Below, piece by piece: positions 1 through 13,700 of a DNA stretch of 64,000 nucleotides. Location of the stretch: NCBI GenBank assembly GCA_036785705.1, contig JAWUZG010000973.1, positions 42,980 to 106,979 on the forward strand, written 5' to 3'. Below the pieces are notes generated by a model. The model was not told where the DNA came from. It ran no database searches and saw only the letters and a list, made by a program, of their open reading frames with translations. The first letter of the stretch is position 1. Each line of letters opens with the position of its first letter. Position numbers and translations under genes: made by a program. The stretch comes from Acanthornis magna (taxonomy: Eukaryota > Chordata > Aves > Passeriformes > Acanthizidae).

Positions 1-3000
1 GGGGTGGTGTATAAAGCAGCTTGACTCACCTTCCATCTTTATTGGCATTTTTACAGAACAAAATTCGATGCCTACTCTATCAATCTTCACACAGATAGGT
101 AATTTTTTACTCACGATTTGTGTTGCCTTTGAAAGGCTGCACATTATTTACTTGTACATAAATGGTATGCCAGCCTGAGCCTCAAGGGAGGATTTCCTTA
201 CTTCAAAAATTTTACACTTTTGAAAAAACTACCTGCAGAACACCATACACAATTGTGAGATGCCCAGTGCCCCTCAGTTCATCCCTTCAAAAAACAGAGG
301 AGCTGGCAGAGGTGATGTGGTGAATTTTCAGACACAGTAGCTTGGAAATCAGCCCAGACTGCATCTGTGTCCTTGCAGTGTCCAGGAAGGCATTTTTCAG
401 TGGATGCTGTAGCCCTGGGCACAGTGCATTTGCTTGCAAAGTGATATCAAGAATCATATTTGCAACAAGTAAAACCTGAGCTATATTGATATCCTAATAC
501 ACTGCAGAATGACTTCTGAAAGTAATTTTCTGAGTTTTAAGACTGTTGAAAGCTAACAGCAAACTTGTAGAACATAAATAATACTTTTTTAACTTGTTGC
601 AAATGCATAGTGATACCTTTCCACAAAGAATGCTGCCTTTTAAGATCAATTTTAATGCATTCAAAATATATTCAAATTTCTGTAGGAGAGAGTATTGAGT
701 TCTACTAACAGTTTTCCTGTCCTGGGGGAATATGTCCAGAATCTTCTTCATTTCATATCAGGAAGACCATATAAATTAGAAAAATAAGAGACAACAGACT
801 AAATTCTTAATAGTCACATAGTGCATATGCATTATTTACAAGGCAAAAGGGTTAAGTATTAGAAAAGTTGAAACCAGCTCCCATATTAAAGAAAGGGATA
901 TTTGAGATAAGATTACGTGACTCCAATACTAATCTTTTAGGTATTTTAAATTCAAATTCTATTCAGTAGAAAACACTGTAGATCATTGTATATTTATGAA
1001 CAGTAGCCAAAAACACCTCTTCAATTTTATCATTAATAGAGTTGGAATAGGTCAAAATCAACTTAAACTAAGAAGATTGAATGAAAGAATAAAGGCTTGT
1101 AAATTCAAATTCTTTTGTTTGTAAAGCTTGATTAGAAAAACGTGTAACAAAAAAATACCCCAAATTGCAAACATCTTGTGAAAAAGACCATCACTGGTTT
1201 ACTAGGTTTGGACCTGTCACATTGGTTTCTGAGCAGGCACCTTCAAAACCACATGACCTCTCCAGTGGAAGGGAGAGAATTACAGTTTCCACACACAGAT
1301 TTTGACTCACTCTGTTGTTGCAGCACAAGAACTTTGTTTCGGTCACACAAAGTGTTTGACCAACTCTGTCTCTTACAGACATCACAGAGTAGAAGGGATC
1401 TTTGGCATGCCAGGATGAGGCTAAACCTCTGCTTTAGTAAGCTGCTAAAAATGAGGTAGTACAATGTCACTGAGAGGTGGGAGAGGCACAGTGTTTCTCT
1501 TATGGAGACAGTGCAAAGTCCATTCTCGAGTCTTCCTGGCAGCACACCCGGAAAACCAAAAACAACCCAAGAACACTAAGAAGGAATCACCAAAGGTCAA
1601 GTCAGCACCTGTCTCCTCCAGCTTTGTGAGGCAGCCCAGGTGCCCTCTTCCTTCTGAGTGATGTACCCTGCAAAGCACTCAACTCACTGCCCACTGCACT
1701 TTGTCCTCCAGTTTCACCAAATGAAGTTTTTTTCAAAGAAGACCAACACAAAACAATAGTACTCAAACACCTAACACTGAAATATTTACTCTCTTTTCTG
1801 TTGCACTAATTATCATCCTTTGATACACTTGCTTTAAGCAAGAAAACTTCTGTGAAGCTAGTAGAATAGCCAAGTCTCTATTTTCAAACACTGCTATTCC
1901 TAAATATTTACAGTATAAAAGGCCTGACATGCAATCTATCCTGGGAAAGTGTCAGACAACAACCTGCAACATATTAAAATTTTGTTCATTATTGCATAAA
2001 CCATCAAATGCCAAGTACCTCACTTCAAAGAAAATAAATCATTAAAATCCATTCTAGCTTCCTAGTCCTCCAAAAGTCTCCTTAACAGATCTATCGTGCC
2101 ACCACAAGAGAGAAGCCACAGATGGCTTCATGCTACAGACTTTGCTCACCATCTACTGCTAGAACATTTTTGTGTCATTCTCTGCCTCCCCACAAAATGT
2201 CCCAGCCTGGTGAAGATCAGATACAGAGATCAACAAAAGCTAGAACAACACTGGTGGTGATGCTATACATTATTTACTCATTTAAAAATAAAAAAAAAAT
2301 ACTGCGAAGCTTACAGCAAATAGCACTGCTGACCCTCTTCACCAGTAAGTAGGACCTCTGGAGGTACCAGGGCAAAGTGCTGAGCAGCAGTGCCTCGGAA
2401 GAAGTGAAGAGCAAGGGAGCAGCACCAAGACAGTGTCTTCCCTCTCTTTCTCCCCAGCGCCACTAGGTAAGAACAGGGACTGAAGGATTCTCTAAGTGCC
2501 TTGAAAACAACCAGAACTGACCTGAAGAGCTTTGCCTTTGTGGTGAAGCTCTTCAGCTAAACACATGCAAAGGCAGGGACTCTGTTTTCGTGCTGGAGTT
2601 GGGCATCCCCTGGGAGAGCTCAGGATGACCCATGTGGCACTCAGGGGGTCACTACTGCAACATTCTCTTTAACACACAGAGCAACTTTAAAAGAATTTCT
2701 GTCTTAGGGAGTGGGCTTTTCATTTTGCAATGAATGAAAATAACTTGTGCTACTGTTTCAACACAGGAGAATCTATAATATAAATTGGTACTCTTAGCTG
2801 CCATGATATTCTATTTATCCATATAATTTTACATCTTCTTACAAACTCTTCTGTAACATCATTTTATCATGCATTCCTACCAGTGTGAGAATGCCTTCTA
2901 TTAAATGACTTTCAGATTTTGGTTTTTACTGTTCAGAACAGGGAAAATCCTGTTTGTTCAAAATTAATTTTTAAAAAATTTTAAAAATAAACTGAAATAT

Positions 3001-4676
3001 CACTATTCCATATTAAAAACAAAATCAGTTTGTATTTTTGTTATGAATAGCTGATGAAAATCAGTAGCTCTACTAAAAAGGTGTCTCTGCTTCACAGACG
3101 TAGAATTCAAGAAAACATGAGACACTCTTCGTTACATGCACATGAGGTAATAACACTCATACTTGTGTATCAAATAAATTACTAGAGAGATATAAAGACT
3201 ATTTATATTTTAACACACATGTTGCATAACAGCTAGTTAGTTAGATGGAAAACCTCCTGGTCTCTCTTCAATCCATAGGATCAAAAATATTTTCCTAATT
3301 AGTAAGTAAAATCATAACAGTTTTGAGGAAATTTCTGCTGCGCTAATATGGAAATCTTTCATTCCCTAAAGATGAAAGTTTTATGTGGTAAATAAATGTA
3401 GAACTTGTAGTCATAACAATGTAAGAAGTGAAAATGCCTAAGATGCAAGAAGACTTGTCCTAATGTGCACATTAGTCATTTGTTTGAAAGCATTTCATTC
3501 TTCCCCTCCCCTTTTAATGCATATTGCACAACATTAGCATTGCTCCATATGAAATGGCTAATAGTTCAGGATTCTTGAAGTAATTTTAAATCAAACTCTT
3601 CTGGAAGCTTCTTTCCTTTCTTTTCTTAAAATACTGCTTAATTTTGGAAAACAAGCAGCATGGTATGATACAACAGCATCCGCAAAACTAAGGCGAAAAC
3701 CCCACTCAATCAGCCCATGTAAACCCCTATGACTACCTACTCCTGCAAGCTAACTGCACATTCCACGTATTTGGTTCACAGATTAAAACATTTGACAAAC
3801 AGGCAATGCCCAGTGACTGTTAAATGGACATGGTTTAGCTCCTCAACAGGACAGAGCATAACACACTATGCATTGTGGAAGAAGACAGAGCAGAAGGAGA
3901 CAGAAGCAGCAAAGAGACCAAACCAGGATGTTCTTCTGAGATGTCTGAAGCCAGACCTGCCCTGCCTGGCAGGGAAAACACCTTCTCATCATGTGGTTTC
4001 ACAGGCTGAAGAATCTTCCAGGTCCTAAGAAATTCAAGTATGCATCTACATCTAACTTGGTTGTAAAATAAAATAATAGCAAATTAAATCCTACAGTGCT
4101 GCCCCTCATTACTGCCCTGCACTATCAGTGTTCTATCACAAAGTGTATCTTGGCACATGCATGGCACATGCACATGTGTATCTACAGATTGATTCTTTGT
4201 GAGGCTTTGTGACCTCTAAGAAGCATTTGTTTCTACTGCCCACAGGCATGCAATGTGCTTTGCCTGTGCTTATTCGCCCTGAAATCCAGCACTCCTGAGG
4301 CTACAGCACCACTGTAAGGTCTGCAACTTACCAACCCATTCCACATAGGATGTCTCAAATGATTACTAGATATTATTTTTGGCAACTCTACAGAGAGCCT
4401 TATTTTTACATAGTATTACCACATCTCATAAAATAATAAAATCATTAAGGCTGGAAAAGATTATGCCCCTGTCATGACTTCCTGTTATTTATGATTTCTG
4501 TTATTTTCCTGCCTTCATTTTAGATTTTACTCTAGCTGCCCTTTCCAAACCAATTTTCATATAACTGGACATTTTAGCACATATTTCATTTGCTTGCAGG
4601 TGTCAAGGAAGTGGAGTCAGAAAGAGCATGATTTTTGTTGTTCAAGACACAGATGTACCCACTTCCAGAGAATAAT
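1..4676. other. AT-rich non-coding DNA, nothing recognised
   Basis: All open frames are short, lack splice context and match no family I know. No repeat family recognised by eye. Confidence 0.6.
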
Positions 4677-4741
4677 TCCTTCCTTCCTTCCGCACCCTTC
4701 CTTCCTTCCTTCCTTCCTTCCTTCCTTCCTTCCTTCCTTCC
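4677..4741 (+). repeat. (TTCC)n microsatellite
   Basis: About 15 TTCC units with one interruption (GCAC) near 4691-4696. Open frames of Phe/Leu/Pro/Ser here are repeat artefacts. Confidence 0.98.
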
Positions 4742-6743
4742 CCTTGATTTACTTTCTTTTCAGCCTTTCCTGTACTTGGCAATATTTTTCTTCTACTACA
4801 CGTGTTTAAAGAAATCAGAAACAAAAACACAGTAGCAGATTTCTGAAGCCTCCTTTTCCCAGTGTCACCTAGCCTGAATTAATTGTAGATATATTGATCA
4901 CTTTTCCATTTCCACACAGATTTCTGCTTTCTGCTTTCTGCTTATTTCCATATTCTCTGTATCATTTCCTTCTCTTTTGTCAATTCTTTTTCTTTCATCA
5001 TTGGCCCCTGACACCACCTCATTCCATTCAGTTCAATACTTCATTCAGCATATTAGTGACAAAAGACATAAACAAGTGGCTTTTCCCTCTCAAAAAAGAT
5101 GTCACTGTTAACATGCACTTTAATAGACAATTTAGAGACACTGTGTGAACAAGGATTACTGACCTTTCTCACATGCAACTTGTTAATGAAAATTATCGGT
5201 GTAGAGAAACTTTTTCTGGGGTATCAAGACCACTTATGATGATGTATGTACAGCGCATTATATTTGATTCACACTCCTAGATTTTAAGCTTACTGCAGAA
5301 AGGCTCTTTTTTCGGAGTGATCATTACTCATGCAAAATACCTCATATGGCTTTGCAGAACCTGAAAATCTATATGAATTGCCATCAGAACTCCTGCTTAG
5401 CATGAAACAACAGTTGCTGTTCTGGAGGAACAAAAAGTTACTCCTCAGGCTTACAGCACATGTTTTTAGTAGTAGAGCATCTTCCTCAGTGGCCTATCTT
5501 TTCTCAGGCTTGTCCTGAAAATCCTACATTCTTTAACCAGCATAGGATCAACGTCAGAAATTATTAAACTTGCTTCCTCAGCATCATAGCACTTCCCCAG
5601 AAACTCCAACTGCTGTCAGCAGTACAAGCTTTAAAGGCACCTGAGTAGACTGCCGGCAGTTTTATGAGAGAGAAAAAAAGATGATAAGCAAACACTTCTC
5701 AGCCAGACCTACCTTGTCCAACTCTTTTTCATATCAAAGCTAAAAAAATGTACAAAAACCCTGTCACCATTTCAGCTAATCAAATTCTGTGGTTGCTGGC
5801 GTGTGTGTGCACACACTGACCTCTACAATGTCATGACTTTCAGGTTGCTCATTGATTTCCAGGAATCAAAAATGCGATGCAAATAAGGAATTGCGAGTCA
5901 ATTAGCTCTTATCACGAGCTCACAGTCTGCGGCAATGGGATGACACGCGGCTCTGCATAACAATTGGAAACAAGGCTTTTCCAGCCAGGTAAATGTCCTC
6001 AAAGGCAAGACGTGTCCCCTTTCACAAAAAGAGATGCAGTCAGCAACATGATTAAAGCCTCTGCACATGATACAGGACTGATTTTAACATTTGTCAGCAA
6101 TTTCACATGGTATGAGCCCTCCCTTCCCACTTATCCTGTACATGAGATACCAGTGTAATCACAGTTTCAGTCTGCACACAGAAGGAAAGCTTTTCTTTCC
6201 CTCCTTATTACTCTTCAATTCCATCACTGCCAGCTAACTGTAATGAAACTATTTGGAGCTTCTTTAAAATGCCTATCATTTACCATATGTTCATTTAATT
6301 TTTAAGAGACGGCTATATCGTGCAAGTTGCAATTTTTCGCCTACCAATATATGCCATTAAAATGAATATTCATGTGGCATCACCTACCAGAGTCATTAAA
6401 AGGCTTGTAAACATAGCCCAGCAGTGCCTCTGGCACTCTTAAATGATGAACTTTAACTCTCTGTCTGCAAGTGCTAATCTCAGTATAAAACAGAAAAATA
6501 AATTATTGGCATCAATTATCATAGTTTATCAGTTTCATCAGCAAACTGGGATTTTTATAGTACCTCCAGCATGCACTTACCTTTATTAAAACTCATTCAG
6601 ATGTTACCCTTGACTCGTCCACACAAACACAAAACCACTTTAAATACATTGTAATTTCTGTTTATAGATTTCAGGTAATTGTCATTATCAGAAAGGAAAC
6701 CTTTTTTTTTTAATTACAGAAATTTTACCATTTATTATCTTAA
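4742..6743. other. Non-coding DNA with two possible conserved blocks
   Basis: No exon seen. Blocks at about 5760-5990 and 6240-6570 have the look of developmental enhancers: an octamer ATGCAAAT at 5877-5884, AATTAG/CAATTAG homeodomain-type sites and a palindromic ATGAATATTCAT near 6361. This is an impression and not a measured conservation. Confidence 0.35.
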
Positions 6744-7432
6744 ATCACAGAATCATAGAATGGTTTGGTTGGAAGAGACCTTAAAGATCATTTAATTCCA
6801 ACCACCTTGACATGAGCAGGGACACTTTCCACTAGACCAGGTTGTTCAAACCCTCACTTAACCTGGGCTTTTACACTTTCAGGGATGGGACATACACACC
6901 TTTTCTGGGAAAACTGTTCCAGTGCCTCACCATCCTCCCAATAGAGAATTTCTTCCTCATATCTAATCGAAATCTACTCTCTTTCAGTTTAAAGACATTT
7001 CCCCTTGGAAAAAGCCCTTCTTTGTATTTCTTAGGCTCCCTTTAGGTCTTGGAAGGCTGCAACAAGATCTCCCCAAGGCCACCTCTTCCCCAGGCTGAAC
7101 AATCCCAATTCTCTTTGTCTTTCTTCACAGAAGTGCTCCATCCCTCTGATCATCTCTGTGATGCTCTTTGGACTCACTCCAACAGGTCCAAGTCCTTGCT
7201 GTGCTCAGAACCCCAGAGCTGGATGCAGCACCCCAGCTGGGGTCTCACCAAAGGAGAGGGGCAGAATCCCCTCCCTCACCCCACTGGCCACTCTCTCTTT
7301 GATGCAGCTCAGGGCATTTTGGATTTTCTTGGCTGGCTCATGTCCAGCCTCACATCTACCAGCACCCCTAAGTCCTTCTCCCCAGGGCTGCTCTCAGCCT
7401 GTTCACATGAGGTACTGCAGAACTTGAGTCTG
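6744..7432 (-). mobile_element. CR1 LINE, 3' end
   Basis: Read from the plus strand it begins with the inverted avian CR1 terminus (ATCACAGAATCATAGAATGG, TTTGGTTGGAAGAGACC) and runs through about 690 bases of the 3' part, including AGCAGGGACACTTTCCACTAG. The open frame at 7049-7438 on the opposite strand has no coding meaning. Confidence 0.95.
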
Positions 7433-7647
7433 AAATAAAGGCTCTATTGCCTTCCCTTTTGTGGAAATTTCTCAGTGTAAAGGCCAATCAAACAGTCTGT
7501 GTGTGGGAAAAGTGAGAACTGATAGCTGATTAAGAGTTGTGTTGTTCAGAGCGTTCTACCCCGGCTTGTCCTTATACAATCAGTGTACAGGGGAACACAC
7601 CCGAAGATCATATGGAATGAAAAGGTGCTGCCATTCCACACCCACAA

Positions 7648-7718
7648 CATTTGGGGTGAGCCTCGTCCAACCTGACCTTGAACGTGTCCAGGGCATCCAC
7701 CAGCTCTCTGGACAACAA
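7648..7718 (-). mobile_element. Short CR1 fragment
   Basis: GAGCCTCGTCCAACCTGACC, TTGAACGTGTCCAGGGCATC and CACCAGCTCTCTGGACAAC match the CR1 3' region in reverse orientation. It may be a separate insertion from the longer copy 200 bases to its left. Confidence 0.75.
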
Positions 7719-10700
7719 TCTCTGTATTTGGTTAAACAATACAAAGAATACGTATTATTTTCCACAGCCTTAAAAGTGTGGGGTTTGCCTTCTTTTTTCC
7801 ATATATGCCAGATTTCCTCCAGTCTAGGTGTAAGAGCTCACTTTGGGAGGACATCGCTCCTGAAAAGAGTTAGGCTTTCTCAGAGTGCTCACACTTCAAA
7901 GGAGCAACCAAGAGCAACAGTTATCTGTTACTACTCTCCCTGGCCAGAATTTTCCCATCCTCTGCAGACACTGCCAGGAAGCAAACTCTTGCTTCATTTT
8001 ATTTTAGGCAACAAAACAATTCTTTCTATGCTGTCAGGCTTTTCAAAATATGAGTTCTTGTTGATATTCAGTTTTTTGGGAATGCAGCCTTAGTGCAAAA
8101 CCTGTGTGAAATCCAAGGACCTTTGAAAATCTAGTCCTTGTGTGTGCCAGTTTCAACTATATAACATGCTGTATATACATGTTGAACATTCAGCATGTAA
8201 AAATGCTGGGCATGCAATCTTCCAAAATGCTAGCAGTAACTGCCCAGGTGAGTCATTTACTGGAATAAACAAGGGATCTTACTCAAAGTAGGCAAGGAAC
8301 TGCTCTGAATTTCCAGCAGTCTATTTTATACAATGCCAGTGCAAATGTCTTTGCTTTTCATTTTGGTCATTATATCACTGAACAACTAAACAGATGGTAT
8401 ATGAACAGGATGCAAAACATTTAATAATGCCAGGAAAGGTACAGTAATACCAACTGTTCTGGCCTGCTGACCTTGGTATAGTTTAGAAAACATTGAAAGA
8501 AAGATGCATGCCATTTTATTCTCTTTTTTTCCCTCCTGCTTCCTGTTTTGGTCTAACCTCTACAAAAGAGGAGCTAAAACCTGGAAATTAGACTTAGCTG
8601 TTTACATGCAAGCAGAATTCAACACATTTTACCTTGCCCATTTAGTACTAAAGATAGAAAAATAATGCAACCTGTAAAAGTGCTGCCTCTACAGCCTTAT
8701 TATCCTTCCCAGGTCTATGGCCAAATATCTCTATAGTACATTAATTATGACCAGAATTTGGCTACAGGTAATTATATAAGCTGAAGCTACCAAAAATTTA
8801 GCAAACTGCTCCTCCTCGGATGAACTATGGTGCTGGAATGGTAGGACAAGAGGGACACCTACCTCACCTTCCTTTAAAGCCCAAGAAGTGCAGCCTCTGA
8901 ATAAGGATTGGTAAGATATCTGCTTTGTCGCCTTTCTTTCTGGACAAAGAGGAGAGGCCAGGAGCAGACAGTGTCCTTGAGTCAGGTTTTCAAGCCAAAC
9001 ACACATTGCAGATGGTGATATACAAAAATAGGGACATTAGAAATACTCCTACAATGATATTAGGCTCTTGATTTTGTCTTTGTCCCAAAGACATGCATTT
9101 TTTTCTAACATCTTAACTTCTAGAAAGTAAAACAAAGTAAAAGTCAGAAACATCAAAGAGTTCATCAGCATTAACAGATCAAAAACCACTACAAAATTAC
9201 AAAATAAGCCCCAACTAAAAACTAAATTAACCCAAGATTTGGGGGAAGTTATTTCAGTCTACATTTCTTATGCACATCTCATGACATTTTCATACTTTGG
9301 GTTAACTTTAGCATGCACAGCTCACTCCTGCTTCCCTGCAAGGGTTGAACTACTTCCGTTTTATATTGTCAGCTAGCTGCACAGACCCTAGCTTTGAAAA
9401 CATAAAACCATAAATGTCTCATAAAAACAATGATCTTAAAAATATTTGAGCATTTCAACTTTGGGGGATCTTTGCATGAGAGCACACCACACCACAAAGG
9501 TGGATTTAGCAAAGTGGACTCAGTAAACATAGGAAAAAACCTTGTAAGGCCACCTGGCCGTTACAAGACAATTTTTCCCCCATATTTGAGCTTTTTTAAT
9601 AAGAATGAAAAAAGGTGCTTCTAACATCCCTCTTAGCTAAGGTTCTCCCTCACTGAGCCAATAAACCTTCTTAAGCTATCTGAATTACTTTTTAAATTAA
9701 GAGAGCAGCACACATTCCTGCAAATGAGAACAATAAGAGGTTTTTGGCAATGATCCTGCTCACTAATTATAATATTTCACATTTATGCACTGCCTTTCAT
9801 CTCTCAGGGTTCTAGAGTGCTTCACTAAACAGTGGACTCTGTCCACAACTGTTGCCTCCCAGTTATGTCACACTTGCTCACAGGACATGCGAAGTCTGAC
9901 CGACTTCACAGCTGTTTGCCTCACACACAGAGACAAAAATGCCACTGTTGACACTACATTCAATTAATTTCATTAATATAGAAAGCATAGGAATAATACA
10001 TTCAGGTCAAGGAAACTGGCCCGATCCAATTGAATCTGGTTGAAAAAGGAAGATGCTACAACCAGGCAAACCTACAGTACCTTAAAAGCAATGGCAGCAG
10101 CGGAGGTACATCTCCTAAATTCCTCCTGAGAGCAGGGATGTTCCCAGTGTTTACAGTTACACATTAGAACCCCTGCCATGGGTGAAGACACTCACACTGG
10201 ATTGTTTATTATGGCTGCATTTGACCATGAGGATGTTACTCAAAACCAAAGGCCACATGCCAGCATTCCTCATGGTTGTGGGTCCTCCCTCCATAAGCTG
10301 ATCACACAAAGTGAACCACTATGGCCACACTGTCACTGAAGCATAAAAAACCAGCTTTCCCAACCAAGAAAACCGTGTACAGACTATGTCTGGGTGCCAC
10401 CTGTTGACAAAACAGCACTAACAAGTCTGCTCAAATACATTAACTGAAGTAAAACCACTCCCAACAAAAACATCTCTAGCTGAGAAAGCCCCCACAGCAT
10501 GGCCCTGTAGGCTTCACACAATCCCCTGCTGGTCTTCATTTCTGACCAACAAAAGCTGGGAAGATGGAGCAACTCCCACAGTCAAGGTCTTGGCAGAAAA
10601 ACAGTGCCTGCCCTCCTGCACTCCCCCACCACCAAAATCACAGCTGGGCTCAGCATGGGGCCATTTTCTCCCAGGCTTTTTTCTATTAAATAGAAGGGAT

Positions 10701-13700
10701 TGTTATTTTGTTTTGTGCTAACAACTGAAAAGTGGTTTTTTTACCCCTGCAAAGCACTGCCATCCCTTAGATCCGCAGACTTTGTGTGAGTGCAGAGCTG
10801 TGCAATCCATCAGGGAAATCTGTGATTTTGCCCATTGTGCTGGTTGAGTTGTGAGAATGGCTGTAATGGGAGCTTTCATGGCCCCAGTAATTCATAGCAA
10901 GACACTGCACTAAAGTCACTGTTTGTCCATTTAGAATAGAAGGAAAGGAAAATGTCAGCAGTGCTTCAGCAGCTGTTTCAGCTCCTTTTAGGCATTTGGT
11001 AAGTGGATGTGCACATAATCACATGCTGAAGAAGAAAAGGCATTTTGGCAGCAAGGGAGGTGCAGGGATCTGCAGGAGGTGGCTCTGGCTCCAGCCACGG
11101 CTGCTCAGGTCACAGGTCCAGCAGCACAAGCATAAGCTCCCCACACATCTCTTACAGAAACAACAGCAGTCTGAATCTCATCAGAGTCGCACTGGTTTTA
11201 ACCCCACACAAACTTCAAAGTTTTCCTGATTTACACACATAAAAGATCAAAATAAGTCCCCCCACCATCTTCAGCTCATTGTAAACAAAAAAAATTCTTG
11301 CAAGTCTGACTGGCCCAAAAATCAAAGTCCCTGAGCCTTTGCGGGGAGGCAATAAATCTGAACCTTTCACAAAACATTTTTTTCAAATAATTGCCAGTTG
11401 GGGTTGTGTTTCTCATTTAGAAACTTCCATATAATTACAATATTAAAAGAAACATGGTAAAAAGTGTGACAAGACAGAGCAATTTTAATTTCTGCAAGTA
11501 TGAAACAATTACAGAAGAAGGACTCACACTCTGCTGAGAGAAACCCCATATCCAGGGCTCAGTGAGCTAACCAGGAGAGAATACAATTTGCATAATGTTA
11601 AATTAGCAGCATAAATATATGCTAATCATATCCAGCTGCAAGCATCTCACTTTAGCTCATGTGCTTAGTACAACAAAGTAGTATAAAAAATTAAAGAAAA
11701 GCTTGTGTTGCAAAACTTAAAGGCAAATCCAAACTTCCTCCAAGTTGAAGCTTGTTCTATAGCTTGGGATCTTTAGAAGATTTCAGGCAGAGCAGTCCCT
11801 GGAGTCTCTTTAACTTTCCCCACACTGACCCACTACCAGCCTATCTCTGCAAAGACCTGCTGACTTACTGTTCTCAATACACCATTTTCATCTTGCAGAC
11901 TTTCCATCTGCTTCACTAAGTTCCAGATCAAGCACAAGTGGTTTCAAAGTTGTTTAAAGCCTAAGTTGCCACCATCAGCAGTTAAGCACAACAAAGCATC
12001 TAACCTGACAGGTCCCACTGTAATAAAAAAATCAAAATAAGGGGGTTCTAAATTAATTTCTCCAAAAGGCAGGGTTACTCATGACTACAACTTGGGTTAT
12101 AGCAAGTCTGTGGGAACATAGAAATGCATTAACTGGTGACCAGAACACATACATTCTGGTTAGTTTCTTCACAGGTGTTTATAAAATACTTCTAAGTGCA
12201 GTTAAACAAGTATTTTACATTAATTTCTGGTATTTTGTTGAGGGGGAAAAAAGACACCTATAAATCTCCGCATTAGCAAACTCAGATCATTTGCAGATGC
12301 ATATACCACTCCAGACACAGCAGGAAGAAAGCCAATCAAACATAAATAAAAGCAGAAGTTGAGATTCAGGCTTTAAACCAATAAAATATTATTTAAGTAA
12401 GGGACTTAGCAAAATCTAAGACACAATTTTAAAGCCTGGTGATGATAGCAAGAGTGGTAGTGACTTTAAGGGAATGCTTTAGGGTTTTCTATGTCAAAAT
12501 AAATGTAGACTCAATGCAAAATATTTGCAAATGAGAGAAGTGAGATCTTTGTATATTTTGTGCAGATATATATAAGCATGTAAGAAAGTTCAGACCTAAA
12601 AAGAAGCTTTTTTGGTTTGGGCACTGCATGTGTATGCATTGTCGATTCAAAATCGAAACAGATTAGGAAAATCAATACTCAATTCCTTTTCTAGATTTTT
12701 ATCCACTGTAATACACAAAAGCAATTTAGGTGCTGGCTGCACTGGATCCTTACTTCAGCATTTATTAGATGAGTATATTTGTCATTCCTTCTGACAAATA
12801 ATAGATAACAGGTGACAAATCAAGATTGTTTTATTTTTGGAATATTTTTTTAAATGTAAGCAGAAAACTTTTTAAAAAAAATATATATTTAGTTTCTGAT
12901 GCTAGGAGAGGCAAGAGTCAGAAAAAGCATCAGCCATTATTAACCATGACCAAAACCACTCATATTACAGGAGTCCACGGGCTTTCTAAAATGTTGCCAC
13001 TAGAAAATGAGGAAGAAAGGCTGGTGTCATGATTAGCTGACTGTTCTACAACTTTGAATAATCACTGTGTGTTCAAGACCACCCTGTATGGAGACCATCA
13101 TTCTCTCACAGTGATGTTGACTGGTTTGCAGACTAAAGCTATAGAAACAAGAAAGAAACAGATTTATGCTGGTCTACAGAAGAGACATGAAAATTTTAAC
13201 CACAAATTACATCAAAATATTCTGGTCCCCTCACAGGATGAGACAGTTTGGGTGCTGAATTTTGGCTGCAGTCAAGTGTACCATCTAATTTTAAAATTAT
13301 AAAATTATATTCTAATTATCTGACCACACTTTAAGTCAACTAAGAGTACTTTTTTCCTAACAAAGATTTTTAACATTCTGTTCACCTTAATCTGTGTTAC
13401 CCTTCTATCTTTTGAACAGTGTCGACTACACTAATTGTCCACGTTATATCCAAAAAACCAAGCTTTTGCCTTTATCAAGGACTCTAATTTTTCATCCATG
13501 TCCTTCATGTTCCTGTCCTCCTCCATTTTCAGTATGCAGTAGGATGTCTATGAAATTCATGTGTTACTATTTGTTTTTCAGAATCTCTTGAAATTGCAGC
13601 ACAGTGAAAACAAAATTAGTCCCAGCTCCAGGAGAAGGAATCCCATTAAACAGTAAGGGCAAACACACAAATTGCCTGGTACTGAAAATAAATAGCAAGC

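Noticed and set aside
7539..8093. 184-codon plus-strand open frame
   Set aside because: Includes a CR1 fragment in antisense and unique DNA with no family match.
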